DNA of 6,096 nucleotides from Phycisphaerales bacterium (GTDB lineage Bacteria; Planctomycetota; Phycisphaerae; Phycisphaerales; SM1A02): NCBI GenBank assembly GCA_007125255.1, contig SLDM01000467.1:1-6096 (forward strand). The letters run 5' to 3'. The notes under the pieces are model-generated. The model was not told the origin of the DNA. It saw only the letters and a list, made by a program, of their open reading frames with translations, and did no database searches. Made by a program: the position numbers and the translations under genes. How positions within the stretch are numbered: the stretch's first letter is position 1; every line of letters starts with the position of its first letter. Shown piece after piece: positions 1-5,246 of the stretch.

Positions 1-126
1 ATATCCATAGGGGTCGGCGGGGATCATCGCCGGGAGAAGTGATCAAGAACCGTGCCGTCTCCGCCGGGTTTGGAGGCGGGAACCTGCCCCCTCCCCCGAA
101 TCGACCCGATGATCGCGAACATTCTA

Positions 127-161
127 GAGCCGAAGGGTGAAGAACGGCATTGATTCGGCTC
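127..161. repeat. 8-bp inverted repeat, possible hairpin or operator
   Basis: The arms gagccgaa (127-134) and ttcggctc (154-161) are perfect reverse complements separated by 19 bases. The right arm overlaps the -35-like hexamer of the possible promoter and is followed by a short caattt. It could be a terminator hairpin for a gene left of the window or a binding site at the promoter. The long loop and weak T-tract make either reading tentative. Confidence 0.3.
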
Positions 162-178
162 AATTTCGTCCCTTCAAT
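150..178 (+). promoter_or_regulatory. Possible sigma70-like promoter for the epimerase-family gene
   Basis: TTGATT (150-155) and TTCAAT (173-178) are separated by exactly 17 bases. Each hexamer matches four of six positions of the sigma70 consensus. This would give a leader of roughly 100 nt before the ATG at 285. The match is by eye and chance matches of this quality are common. Confidence 0.25.
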
Positions 179-270
179 CGTCCGGTCGGGCGTTCCGCTC
201 GACCAACCTTGCTCCGGTGGCCATGATTCCCGCCTCCACCCCCCCCGGACGTCTCAGGACCCAACCAGAC

Positions 271-277
271 AGGAGAA
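271..277 (+). promoter_or_regulatory. Shine-Dalgarno site that fixes the start at 285
   Basis: The sequence aggagaa lies here, with AGGAG ending nine bases before the ATG at 285. It decides the start against the much longer open frame that begins with a TTG at 150. Confidence 0.8.
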
Positions 278-284
278 TCTTCCC

Positions 285-1190
285 ATGCGTATCGCCCTGA
301 CCGGCGTTTCGGGATTTATCGGCTCGGTGCTCGCGCGCCAGCTTCACGAGCAGGGCCATCAGATCACCGGACTCGTGCGCCCGAGCAGCCGGCGTGACCA
401 CATCACCGAACTGGTCGATCGGTTCGTCATCGGCGAACAGGCCGAGCAGGGATGCTGGGACGCGCTTCTGGATGGCGCGGATGTGCTGATTCACAACAGT
501 GTCGACTGGACGCCGCTCAAGGAGCATGATGTTGCCGCGCACTGGCAGACGAACCTGCTCGGCTCACTGCAATTGATCCGGCGGGCCATGCCGCGACAGG
601 TGATCTTCATGAGCACCATCGCGGTCCATCACGACATGCGCCCCCGCTGGAACGGCGTGATCGATGAGGATCACCCGACCCGGCCGGGCAACCTTTACGG
701 CGCGTACAAGGCCGCCATTGAAGCGCACCTCTGGGCGATGCACTTCTCCGACGGGCTGCGCTTTACCGCCTTGCGTCCCTGCGGGGTCTACGGCATCGAC
801 CCGCGGCTCGATCGGTCCCACGGCTTCCAGCTCATGCAGAAGATCCGGCGGGGCGAAGCGATCACCAGGCCGGGCGGAGGAAAGTTCGTCCACGTCGAGG
901 ACGTGGCCGCCGCAGCCGTCGCATGTCTCGGCCGCGAGGAGGCCGAGGCGCGGGTCCTGAACCTGGTCGACTGCTACGCCCGATGGGCCGACTGGGGCCG
1001 GTTGGCGGGCGAGGTGATGGGAGCCGAGGTCGAGGTGGACACCTCCAGCCCCGCCGAACCGAAGAATCAGTTCTCGAAAGATGCGGTGCAGTCACTCGGC
1101 GTCCGAATGGACCGAGGGCATCACGGCATCCGGGAGCACCTTCGTGAACTGTTCGCCATCATGAACCAGGCGGCCGTCTCGCCCGACTGA
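285..1190 (+). CDS. NAD-dependent epimerase/dehydratase family protein (extended SDR)
   Basis: A 301-residue extended short-chain dehydrogenase/reductase, probably a cytosolic NAD(P)-dependent epimerase, dehydratase or reductase acting on a nucleotide sugar or similar substrate. The N-terminus starts directly with the Rossmann fold: TGVSGFIG at residues 6-13 matches the TGxxGxxG dinucleotide motif. The catalytic YxxxK is Y138-K142 (YGAYK), with a Ser/Thr candidate at S110/T111 in FMSTIAVH. RPCGVYG (164-170) and FVHVEDVA (201-208) are typical substrate-side and C-terminal landmarks of the family. The length is normal and the frame is intact. The start is chosen by the aggag site nine bases upstream; an upstream TTG would add 45 residues of non-family sequence. 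The gene stands alone, convergent with the alcohol dehydrogenase, so context does not reveal the substrate. Family assignment is firm; the exact reaction is unknown. Confidence 0.92.
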   Translation: MRIALTGVSGFIGSVLARQLHEQGHQITGLVRPSSRRDHITELVDRFVIGEQAEQGCWDALLDGADVLIHNSVDWTPLKEHDVAAHWQTNLLGSLQLIRRAMPRQVIFMSTIAVHHDMRPRWNGVIDEDHPTRPGNLYGAYKAAIEAHLWAMHFSDGLRFTALRPCGVYGIDPRLDRSHGFQLMQKIRRGEAITRPGGGKFVHVEDVAAAAVACLGREEAEARVLNLVDCYARWADWGRLAGEVMGAEVEVDTSSPAEPKNQFSKDAVQSLGVRMDRGHHGIREHLRELFAIMNQAAVSPD

Positions 1191-1203
1191 AGCGGGGACT
1201 TTT

Positions 1204-1257
1204 CATCTTCGGGTTCCGGGCCATCTTCGGGTTCCGGGCCATCATCAGGTTCCGGGC
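1204..1257. repeat. Three tandem 18-bp repeats between convergent genes
   Basis: The 18-bp unit catcttcgggttccgggc occurs at 1204-1221 and again identically at 1222-1239. A third copy at 1240-1257 differs at two positions (catcatcaggttccgggc). Just beyond it, ccggg-ct-cccgg (1252-1263) could form only a very small hairpin. The array fills most of the 79-bp gap between two convergent stop codons, where a bidirectional terminator would be expected, but there is no T-tract. Confidence 0.85.
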
Positions 1258-1269
1258 TCCCGGCACGGG

Positions 1270-2382
1270 TTACGAGAATGTGATCAGCGGCTTGATGATG
1301 CCGTCCTTCTTCGCGTCCATCATGTGGAAAGCCTTTTCGATCTCGTCGAAACCGAACCGGTGCGTGGTCATCGGCAGCGGGTCGACACGGCCGGTCTCAA
1401 TGAGACGCATCAGGCGCGACATGCGCTCGGACCCGCCGGGACAGAGTCCGGTCCGGATGGTCTTGTCGCTCATGCCGACCCCCCAGTCCATGCGGGGAAT
1501 ATGAATGTAGTCCCCATCGCCGTGGTATCCGACGTTGGAGATCACCCCGCCCGGGCGGGTGCAGCGGATACACTGCTGAAAGGTGAGGTCGGAACCGAGC
1601 GCTTCGATGGCGGCATCGACGCCTTCGCCGTCGGTGAGGTTCATGATCGCCTCGACGGGATCTTCCTTTGAGTAGTCAACGATGTGGTCAGCGCCGTACC
1701 GCTGCGCGAGCTTCTGGCGGTGCGGCATGCTTTCCACGCCGATGACCCGGGAGGCCCCCAGCAGCCGCGCGCCGACCGTGGCCATGAGTCCGATCGGCCC
1801 CTGGGCGAAGACCGCCACCGTACCGCCGATCGGAATGTTCGCGTACTCGGCCGCCATGAACCCGGTCGAGAGCATGTCGCAGCAGTACGCGGCCTGTTCG
1901 TCGGTGAGAGCATCGGGGATCGGCGCCAGGTTCGCCTGCGCGTCGTTGACGTGGAAGTACTCCGCCATGTTGCCGTCCTTGACGTTGGCGAACTTCCACC
2001 CGCCGAGCATCCCCCCGCACTGCGAGGTGAAGCCGCGCTGACAGTTCATGCAGTGGTAGCAGGGCGTGATGGCGTTGACGACGACGCGCTGGCCTTCCTT
2101 GAAGCCGGTGACCGCGCTGCCGAGTTTCTCAATGACCCCCGCCGCCTCATGACCGAGCGTATGATCAAATCGTTCTCCGACCGCCCCCTTGACGGTGTGG
2201 GTATCGCTGGTGCAGATGAGGGCGACGGTGGTGCGGATGATCGCATCGTTCGGCCCGCACTCGGGGAGCGGTTTCTCCAGCATGCCGACCTCACCGATGC
2301 GTTTCATGACGAAGCAGCGCATATGACGAGGCGGCCGGCGGGAGGTGGGGCGAGTCGTGGCGGTGGCGGACGGGGTGGTCAT
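1270..2382 (-). CDS. Zinc-dependent alcohol dehydrogenase, secondary-ADH (TBADH-like) family
   Basis: A 370-residue medium-chain dehydrogenase, predicted to interconvert a (secondary) alcohol and its ketone or aldehyde with a nicotinamide cofactor in the cytoplasm. Catalytic-zinc ligands are C57 (CTSD), H78-E79 (GHEAAG) and D169 (CDMLSTGF), the Cys/His/Asp set of the Thermoanaerobacter/Clostridium enzymes. Other stretches resemble those enzymes from memory: GWKF...KDG..AEYFHVNDA (128-148), GVISNVGYHGDGD (279-291) and TGLCPGG (311-317). Unlike those, it has four cysteines at 108, 111, 114 and 122, spaced as in a structural-zinc loop. The cofactor loop reads AQGPIG (193-198), and E217 sits where an acidic residue usually favours NAD. 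An aaggag site seven bases upstream fixes the start and gives about 20 extra Thr/Arg-rich residues before the usual family start (M21, 2322). The gene has its own leader and probably its own promoter; no operon partner. Confidence 0.93.
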   Translation of the reverse strand: MTTPSATATTRPTSRRPPRHMRCFVMKRIGEVGMLEKPLPECGPNDAIIRTTVALICTSDTHTVKGAVGERFDHTLGHEAAGVIEKLGSAVTGFKEGQRVVVNAITPCYHCMNCQRGFTSQCGGMLGGWKFANVKDGNMAEYFHVNDAQANLAPIPDALTDEQAAYCCDMLSTGFMAAEYANIPIGGTVAVFAQGPIGLMATVGARLLGASRVIGVESMPHRQKLAQRYGADHIVDYSKEDPVEAIMNLTDGEGVDAAIEALGSDLTFQQCIRCTRPGGVISNVGYHGDGDYIHIPRMDWGVGMSDKTIRTGLCPGGSERMSRLMRLIETGRVDPLPMTTHRFGFDEIEKAFHMMDAKKDGIIKPLITFS

Positions 2383-2389
2383 GGGAACT

Positions 2390-2395
2390 CTCCTT
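2390..2395 (-). promoter_or_regulatory. Shine-Dalgarno site that fixes the dehydrogenase start
   Basis: Read on the - strand this is AAGGAG, seven bases before the ATG at 2382-2380. It selects this ATG over both the 101-residue-longer open frame and the internal ATG at 2322, which has no such site. Confidence 0.85.
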
Positions 2396-2432
2396 CTCAA
2401 ACGCCGCGGGAGACCGGACCATGCGCCGGCCA

Positions 2433-2449
2433 TCCGATGGCGAATCGGA
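2433..2449. promoter_or_regulatory. Palindrome at the predicted transcription start, possible operator
   Basis: tccgat (2433-2438) and atcgga (2444-2449) are perfect inverted arms around a five-base centre (ggcga). The outer edge lies about seven bases past the -10-like hexamer of the candidate dehydrogenase promoter, close to the expected first transcribed base. A repressor site or a small 5' hairpin would both fit. No regulator gene is present nearby. Confidence 0.3.
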
Positions 2450-2455
2450 ACGGTA

Positions 2456-2484
2456 GTTGTATCGCCCTCACCATCCTCCGCCAA
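2456..2484 (-). promoter_or_regulatory. Candidate sigma70-like promoter of the alcohol dehydrogenase
   Basis: On the - strand TTGGCG (2484-2479) and TACAAC (2461-2456) are spaced by 17 bases, each matching four of six consensus positions. Transcription would begin near 2449 and give a leader of roughly 67 nt before the ATG at 2382. Confidence 0.35.
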
Positions 2485-2627
2485 AGGGGGAAACCGCCCT
2501 GTTTCCCATGCGCGGCGGCCGGGGACAATACCCGTCGGCGCCGGATGCGGTGATCGCCGCGATTCCGCGAAGGATTGACTCAAACCCCGACAGACAAATA
2601 CAGAAACAAAGTTGCACGACTCGCCCC

Positions 2628-2661
2628 CCTCCGTGCCTTCGTGCCTGAGTGCCTTTGCTGA
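2628..2661. repeat. Short 8-bp-period repeat upstream of the cytochrome gene
   Basis: Read on the + strand, the units are tccgtgcc (2630), ttcgtgcc (2638), tgagtgcc (2646) and a decayed tttgctga (2654). The 19-mer cctccgtgccttcgtgcct (2628-2646) recurs identically at 3561-3579 and inverted at 3300-3318. The cytochrome gene is thus bracketed by inverted copies of the same sequence. Confidence 0.85.
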
Positions 2662-2712
2662 GAAGCTCTCATCCGTTCCGGTCACTTGACTGAAACGCCT
2701 TTACCTTAAAAA

Positions 2713-2718
2713 GAGGAG
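2713..2718 (+). promoter_or_regulatory. Shine-Dalgarno site of the cytochrome gene
   Basis: GAGGAG ends nine bases before the ATG at 2728. The internal ATG at 2758 (M11) has no comparable site, so the first ATG is preferred although M11 would give a more compact signal peptide. Confidence 0.75.
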
Positions 2719-2727
2719 TACCCGTCC

Positions 2728-3279
2728 ATGTCATTCCCAGAAACCAGCCGACCCCGGATGAAGCGCGCACGACTGCTGATCGCCGGGATTGCCGGAGCCG
2801 TTGTGGTCGCAGTTGTGTTCGTGGCCGGATGTGAGTCCTCGCCGAGTTCGGCGACCGAGCAGCGCGAGGCGCACCGGGAGACCGAGATCGAAGAGTACGT
2901 CGGACACTACCGGCCCCCGATGGTGGATATGAGCGATGTCATGCAGGCGAAGATGGCCCACATGTTCGCGATCGTGGAGGGCATGGCGGTCAACAAGCTC
3001 CCGCAGGTTGCGGACAACGCCGCCGACCTGCGTGACCTGAGCGAACGGGCTTCGTGGCTGGTCCACGACAGTGTGACGTACATCGCGCTGAGCGATGAGT
3101 TCCGCGATACCGCCGACCGGTTGGCCCGGTCCGCCCGCCAGCGCGATGCCGATGCGGCGCTCGCCGAGTACATGAGCCTCACCCACTCCTGCCTGGCGTG
3201 TCACCGTTACCTGCGGAAGGAGCGGCTGGAACGTGAGATGCCGGGGCGCGTCTCATGGCAAGGAAAAGTGACGAAGTGA
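2728..3279 (+). CDS. Class II (c'/c556-like) cytochrome c, predicted lipoprotein
   Basis: A 183-residue exported haem protein. Residues 11-31 form a basic-then-hydrophobic signal peptide (MKRAR then a run rich in Ile, Ala and Val). It ends in the lipobox VAGC (32-35), so C35 should be lipidated and the protein membrane-anchored outside the cytoplasm. A single haem site lies near the C-terminus: C155-L-A-C158-H159, followed by RYLRKE. A C-terminal CxxCH in a small, mostly helical protein of this length is the layout of class II cytochromes c (c' and c556), which form four-helix bundles. M75 and M78 (MQAKMAHMF) fall in the first predicted helix, where c556-type proteins place the sixth haem ligand, but I cannot choose between a five- and six-coordinate haem. 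The role is presumably small-scale electron transfer. The last three codons and the stop lie inside an 8-bp repeat array, so the C-terminal VTK may not be ancestral. Transcribed away from the alcohol dehydrogenase; no maturation genes in view. Confidence 0.85.
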   Translation: MSFPETSRPRMKRARLLIAGIAGAVVVAVVFVAGCESSPSSATEQREAHRETEIEEYVGHYRPPMVDMSDVMQAKMAHMFAIVEGMAVNKLPQVADNAADLRDLSERASWLVHDSVTYIALSDEFRDTADRLARSARQRDADAALAEYMSLTHSCLACHRYLRKERLEREMPGRVSWQGKVTK

Positions 3280-3378
3280 CGGAGTGACGGAGTAGGGCGA
3301 GGCACGAAGGCACGGAGGCACGGAGGCACGGAGGGGAATTGACGAAGTGACGGAGTGACGAAGTGATTGAGGGATGAA
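3268..3378. repeat. 8-bp-period repeat array after and overlapping the cytochrome gene
   Basis: Consecutive 8-bp units are gtgacgaa (3268), gtgacgga (3276) and gtgacgga (3284). After a short break come ggcacgaa (3301) and ggcacgga three times (3309, 3317, 3325). After another break come ttgacgaa (3339), gtgacgga (3347), gtgacgaa (3355), gtgattga (3363) and gggatgaa (3371). Two related unit types alternate in blocks. Because eight is not a multiple of three, the array translates in every frame into low-complexity peptides on both strands, which explains the spurious open frames here. Repeats of this style are familiar from planctomycete intergenic regions. Confidence 0.92.
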
Positions 3379-3477
3379 GGGGTGGGTGACGTCGGTGAGG
3401 GGCCTGATTGGTCGGGTTGGCGAAAGTCGACTCGATTTGGCGACGATTCGACAACAGCGTTCGAGGGACAGTCGCCG

Positions 3478-3524
3478 AGGGACAGGCACCATTTTCTCTG
3501 CGCTGCTCCCGAAGGACGCAGAGA
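3478..3524. repeat. Dispersed-repeat-like motif with adjacent hairpin
   Basis: agggacaggcaccattttc (3478-3496) is followed directly by a hairpin with 8-bp perfect arms, tctctgcg (3495-3502) and cgcagaga (3517-3524), and a 14-base loop. From memory, gggacaggcacc-type motifs recur between genes in several bacterial phyla, sometimes in genomes with REP-associated tyrosine transposases. No transposase is present in this window, so this is only a candidate remnant or REP-like element. Confidence 0.45.
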
Positions 3525-3560
3525 GCACGCGAGGCGAGCCATGGCGGCCGGATCGCCTCC

Positions 3561-3579
3561 CCTCCGTGCCTTCGTGCCT
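3561..3579. repeat. Third copy of the 19-mer repeat, inverted to the array at 3300
   Basis: cctccgtgccttcgtgcct here is identical to 2628-2646 and is the exact reverse complement of 3300-3318. Together with 3300-3318 it brackets about 240 bp that include the motif and hairpin at 3478-3524. Confidence 0.85.
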
Positions 3580-3628
3580 CGGCACCCGCGCTCCCACCGA
3601 TCGGCGTTGTTCGGGCGATCGCTGCTCG

Positions 3629-3659
3629 GTGACATGGTTCCGCCCCCTTTCGCTACAGT
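3629..3659 (+). promoter_or_regulatory. Possible promoter placing transcription start near the ATG
   Basis: GTGACA (3629-3634, five of six consensus positions) and TACAGT (3654-3659, four of six) are separated by 19 bases, slightly longer than ideal. The ATG at 3668 lies eight bases beyond TACAGT. Transcription would therefore begin at or beside the start codon, giving a leaderless or nearly leaderless message, in keeping with the absence of a Shine-Dalgarno sequence. Confidence 0.3.
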
Positions 3660-3667
3660 GCCGGTCC

Positions 3668-4483
3668 ATGTCCGGCCCTGCATCCACCGCCACATCCGCC
3701 GCCGCAACCGCGCGCGTCATCCTGCTCGGGGCGAGCAACGCCTCGAAGGGGATCTCGCTGCTCATTGACGGCGCGGAACAGTTGCTGGGAACGCCGCTGG
3801 AGATCCATGCCGCGATCGGCCATGGACGATCGTACGGTCAGCGCAGTTTTCTCATCGCCCGGTCGATCGACGGCACCCTCACCTGCCCGCTCTGGGAGAG
3901 GGTTCAAGCGTCCGACCCGCTGCCGGGTTATGCCCTGCTCACCGACATCGGCAATGACATCATGTACGACTACACGGTCTCCGACATCCTCGCGTGGGTC
4001 GATGAATGTCTCGCCCGCCTGCGGGCGATGAACGCGCGCACGATCGTCACCGGGCTGCCCGTACCGGTGATCCATCGAATCGGGAAGGGACAGTATCTCT
4101 TCTTCCGGACCCTCTTCTTTCCAAAGAATCGGCGCACGCTCAAGGAAACCGTGGAACGCGTCTTCCAGGTTCACGAAGGGGTGCGCGAGCTGGCGGCCCG
4201 GCACGGGGCGATCTTCGTCGAGCAGAAAGCCGAGTGGTACGGTCTCGATCCGATCCATATCACGCAGCGCACGCGCGGCGGCGTCTGGGGGGAGGTGCTG
4301 AGCCACTGGCGCGAGGAACCGGAACAGGACCGCGAGCCGATCGTCTGCCGCGGCTCGGCGGCGCGGTTCCTGCGCGTCCGGACGAAACTCCCCGAGCACT
4401 GGCGACTTTTCGGCGCGGTCGATCTCGGTCGGAAGCAACCGGTGGTGAAACTGCCGACCGGTACACGGGTTTCGATGTATTAG
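3668..4483 (+). CDS. SGNH/GDSL-type hydrolase family protein
   Basis: A 271-residue protein with the SGNH-hydrolase blocks in order. Block I is LLGASN (19-24) with nucleophile S23. A glycine-containing GHGRSYG (51-57) corresponds to block II. Block III is GND (95-97) within TDIGNDIMY. Block V is DPIH (194-197), giving D194 and H197. S23, a glycine of the 51-57 motif, N96 and H197 thus make up the usual set, so an esterase- or acyl-hydrolase-like activity is likely; the substrate is unknown. I see no signal peptide: the first 15 residues are Ala/Ser/Thr-rich but lack a hydrophobic core, so a cytoplasmic location is likeliest. The C-terminal third (from about 200) is not recognised. No Shine-Dalgarno site precedes the ATG; it is chosen because upstream sequence in frame is repeat-derived and the family fold begins at about residue 16. 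No operon partner; convergent with the YcxB-like gene. Confidence 0.8.
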   Translation: MSGPASTATSAAATARVILLGASNASKGISLLIDGAEQLLGTPLEIHAAIGHGRSYGQRSFLIARSIDGTLTCPLWERVQASDPLPGYALLTDIGNDIMYDYTVSDILAWVDECLARLRAMNARTIVTGLPVPVIHRIGKGQYLFFRTLFFPKNRRTLKETVERVFQVHEGVRELAARHGAIFVEQKAEWYGLDPIHITQRTRGGVWGEVLSHWREEPEQDREPIVCRGSAARFLRVRTKLPEHWRLFGAVDLGRKQPVVKLPTGTRVSMY

Positions 4484-4507
4484 CAGCATCTTCCCATGAG
4501 CACCCGC

Positions 4508-4524
4508 GCCGCAGCGCGGCTGCG
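4508..4524. terminator. Weak GC hairpin between convergent genes
   Basis: cgcagc (4510-4515) and gctgcg (4519-4524) form a 6-bp stem around gcg; an alternative overlapping stem is gccgc/gcggc (4508-4512/4516-4520). It lies in the 70-bp gap between the stops at 4483 and 4554 and could slow RNA polymerase from either side. There is no T-tract on either strand, so it is not a classical intrinsic terminator. Confidence 0.3.
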
Positions 4525-4553
4525 CTCACCCGGTGGCTCCCTTGCCGTCGAGG

Positions 4554-5240
4554 TCAATCAGCCGGAGATTGTGACGATACACTCCCGTCCGGGACTTCCG
4601 GCCGCCACCCGCACTCAGGACAAACCGGCCCCGTGCGGCCGCGCAGTGAGTACCTGCACTTCGGACATTGATTCACCGGAGGTGGCGCGGCGTTTCGGCA
4701 CCGGTGAATGTGATCGACCACTTCCTGGAAACTCGGATCCTGCTTCAACGAGTGACGGGGCAGAATCACCGCCACGTCAGACGCGAGCAGAATGTACGCC
4801 GCGTGGTCGGTGACCTTGACATCATGCACCAGGTGCCACCGTGTCCGCAGGCCACCATCCTCGCCTTCGGACGACACGAACTCCGGGCCAATCTCAATGA
4901 CCTTCCTGCCAAGCACACTGGCACTCGACTTGGCGATGAACCGCTTCGCCATGCGCCGGGGCGAGGTACGGGCATACCAACGCTGCCAGCGGACATAGAC
5001 CGCCGCGCAGATGAAGAAGGGAAGAGACAACATGACCATGACAAGGATGCCTTCCTCAGCCATCAGCCCGCCGAGTACCAGGAGTCCTCCCACCAGAGCA
5101 AGAACGATCACCGGCAATACCAGAACAAGCCGAACCCGAAGCCGGTTCCGACCCTGAGCACACACGATCCAATGGGCGACGTCATCAATCGTCCAGTCAA
5201 CGGTAACCCGTATGACCTCAGTGGGAGGAGTGGTACTCAT
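4554..5240 (-). CDS. YcxB-like membrane protein with C-terminal zinc ribbon
   Basis: A 228-residue protein with two adjacent hydrophobic segments (about 37-59 and 64-82), probably a membrane hairpin. A basic stretch follows (WQRWYARTSPRRMAKR, 85-100), then a soluble domain (about 100-182) in which a GPEFVSSEGEDG loop and the ILPRHSL segment (159-165) resemble the YcxB-like C-terminal domain of unknown function. The end carries a short zinc ribbon: C192-x2-C195 and C207-x2-C210 (CPKCRYSLRG ... CPECGW), a tail often seen on planctomycete proteins. No enzymatic residues are evident and the role is unknown. The ATG is the only upstream choice because an in-frame TAG lies at 5252-5250. There is no Shine-Dalgarno sequence. 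The gene lies 38 bp downstream of the small double-CxxC gene on the same strand and may be co-transcribed. YcxB assignment is moderate; membrane and zinc-ribbon features are clear. Confidence 0.75.
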   Translation of the reverse strand: MSTTPPTEVIRVTVDWTIDDVAHWIVCAQGRNRLRVRLVLVLPVIVLALVGGLLVLGGLMAEEGILVMVMLSLPFFICAAVYVRWQRWYARTSPRRMAKRFIAKSSASVLGRKVIEIGPEFVSSEGEDGGLRTRWHLVHDVKVTDHAAYILLASDVAVILPRHSLKQDPSFQEVVDHIHRCRNAAPPPVNQCPKCRYSLRGRTGPVCPECGWRPEVPDGSVSSQSPAD

Positions 5241-5246
5241 GCGGCG

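Larger units (their letters stand above)
1..284. other. Upstream non-coding region, no gene recognised
   Basis: No coding region could be supported here. The first bases may be the tail of an upstream gene: one forward frame meets a stop at 8-10 and another at 40-42, but neither short tail is recognisable. The stretch holds an 8-bp inverted repeat (127-134/154-161), a possible promoter (150-178), a run of eight C (239-246) and the Shine-Dalgarno sequence of the next gene (271-277). The open frame that runs into the next gene from a TTG at 150 is most likely just untranslated leader, because the translation before the ATG at 285 is not family-like. Confidence 0.5.
2383..2727. other. Divergent intergenic region between alcohol dehydrogenase and cytochrome c
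   Basis: This 345-bp stretch holds no gene I can support. On its left side are the leader, Shine-Dalgarno site, palindrome and candidate promoter of the alcohol dehydrogenase (reading left). In the middle is a short 8-bp-period repeat (2628-2661). On its right are the cytochrome gene's gaggag site and two TTGACT hexamers (2575-2580 and 2686-2691), neither with a good -10 at the right distance. The long open frame extending the dehydrogenase upstream to 2685 crosses this repeat and is not family-like. Confidence 0.6.
3280..3667. other. Repeat-rich intergenic region between cytochrome and SGNH hydrolase
   Basis: These 388 bases hold no gene I can support. In order they contain the rest of the 8-bp array (to 3378); a non-repetitive stretch with a 10-bp direct repeat cgagggacag (3462-3471 and 3476-3485); a gggacaggcaccatttt motif (3479-3495) leading into a hairpin (3495-3524); an inverted copy of the 19-mer repeat (3561-3579); and a possible promoter close to the hydrolase start. 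The open frame that extends the hydrolase upstream to 3374 runs through these repeats and is rejected. Confidence 0.65.

Noticed and set aside
150..284. 45-residue N-terminal extension of the epimerase-family protein from a TTG
   Set aside because: A good Shine-Dalgarno site precedes the ATG at 285, and the Rossmann motif starts at residue 6 of that form, as is usual in the family.
1684..2553. 289-residue open frame opposite the alcohol dehydrogenase
   Set aside because: It is the antisense of a well-supported gene and has no recognisable motif; long antisense frames are expected in GC-rich coding DNA.
2383..2685. 101-residue N-terminal extension of the alcohol dehydrogenase
   Set aside because: The extension crosses an 8-bp repeat and the candidate promoter and has no family similarity; aaggag seven bases before 2382 sets the start.
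2686..2691. TTGACT as the -35 of a cytochrome promoter
   Set aside because: No -10-like hexamer lies 16-18 bases downstream; that position falls in the Shine-Dalgarno region.
3268..3378. CRISPR array
   Set aside because: The units are 8 bp and directly contiguous, with no 25-40 bp repeats, no unique spacers and no cas gene.
3374..3667. 98-residue N-terminal extension of the SGNH hydrolase
   Set aside because: It runs through dispersed repeats and the hairpin element; the hydrolase fold begins only after the ATG at 3668.
3179..3765. Overlapping - strand open frames through the repeat region
   Set aside because: Their translations are low-complexity repeats (LRHFV, PPCLRA types) produced by the 8-bp array in different frames.
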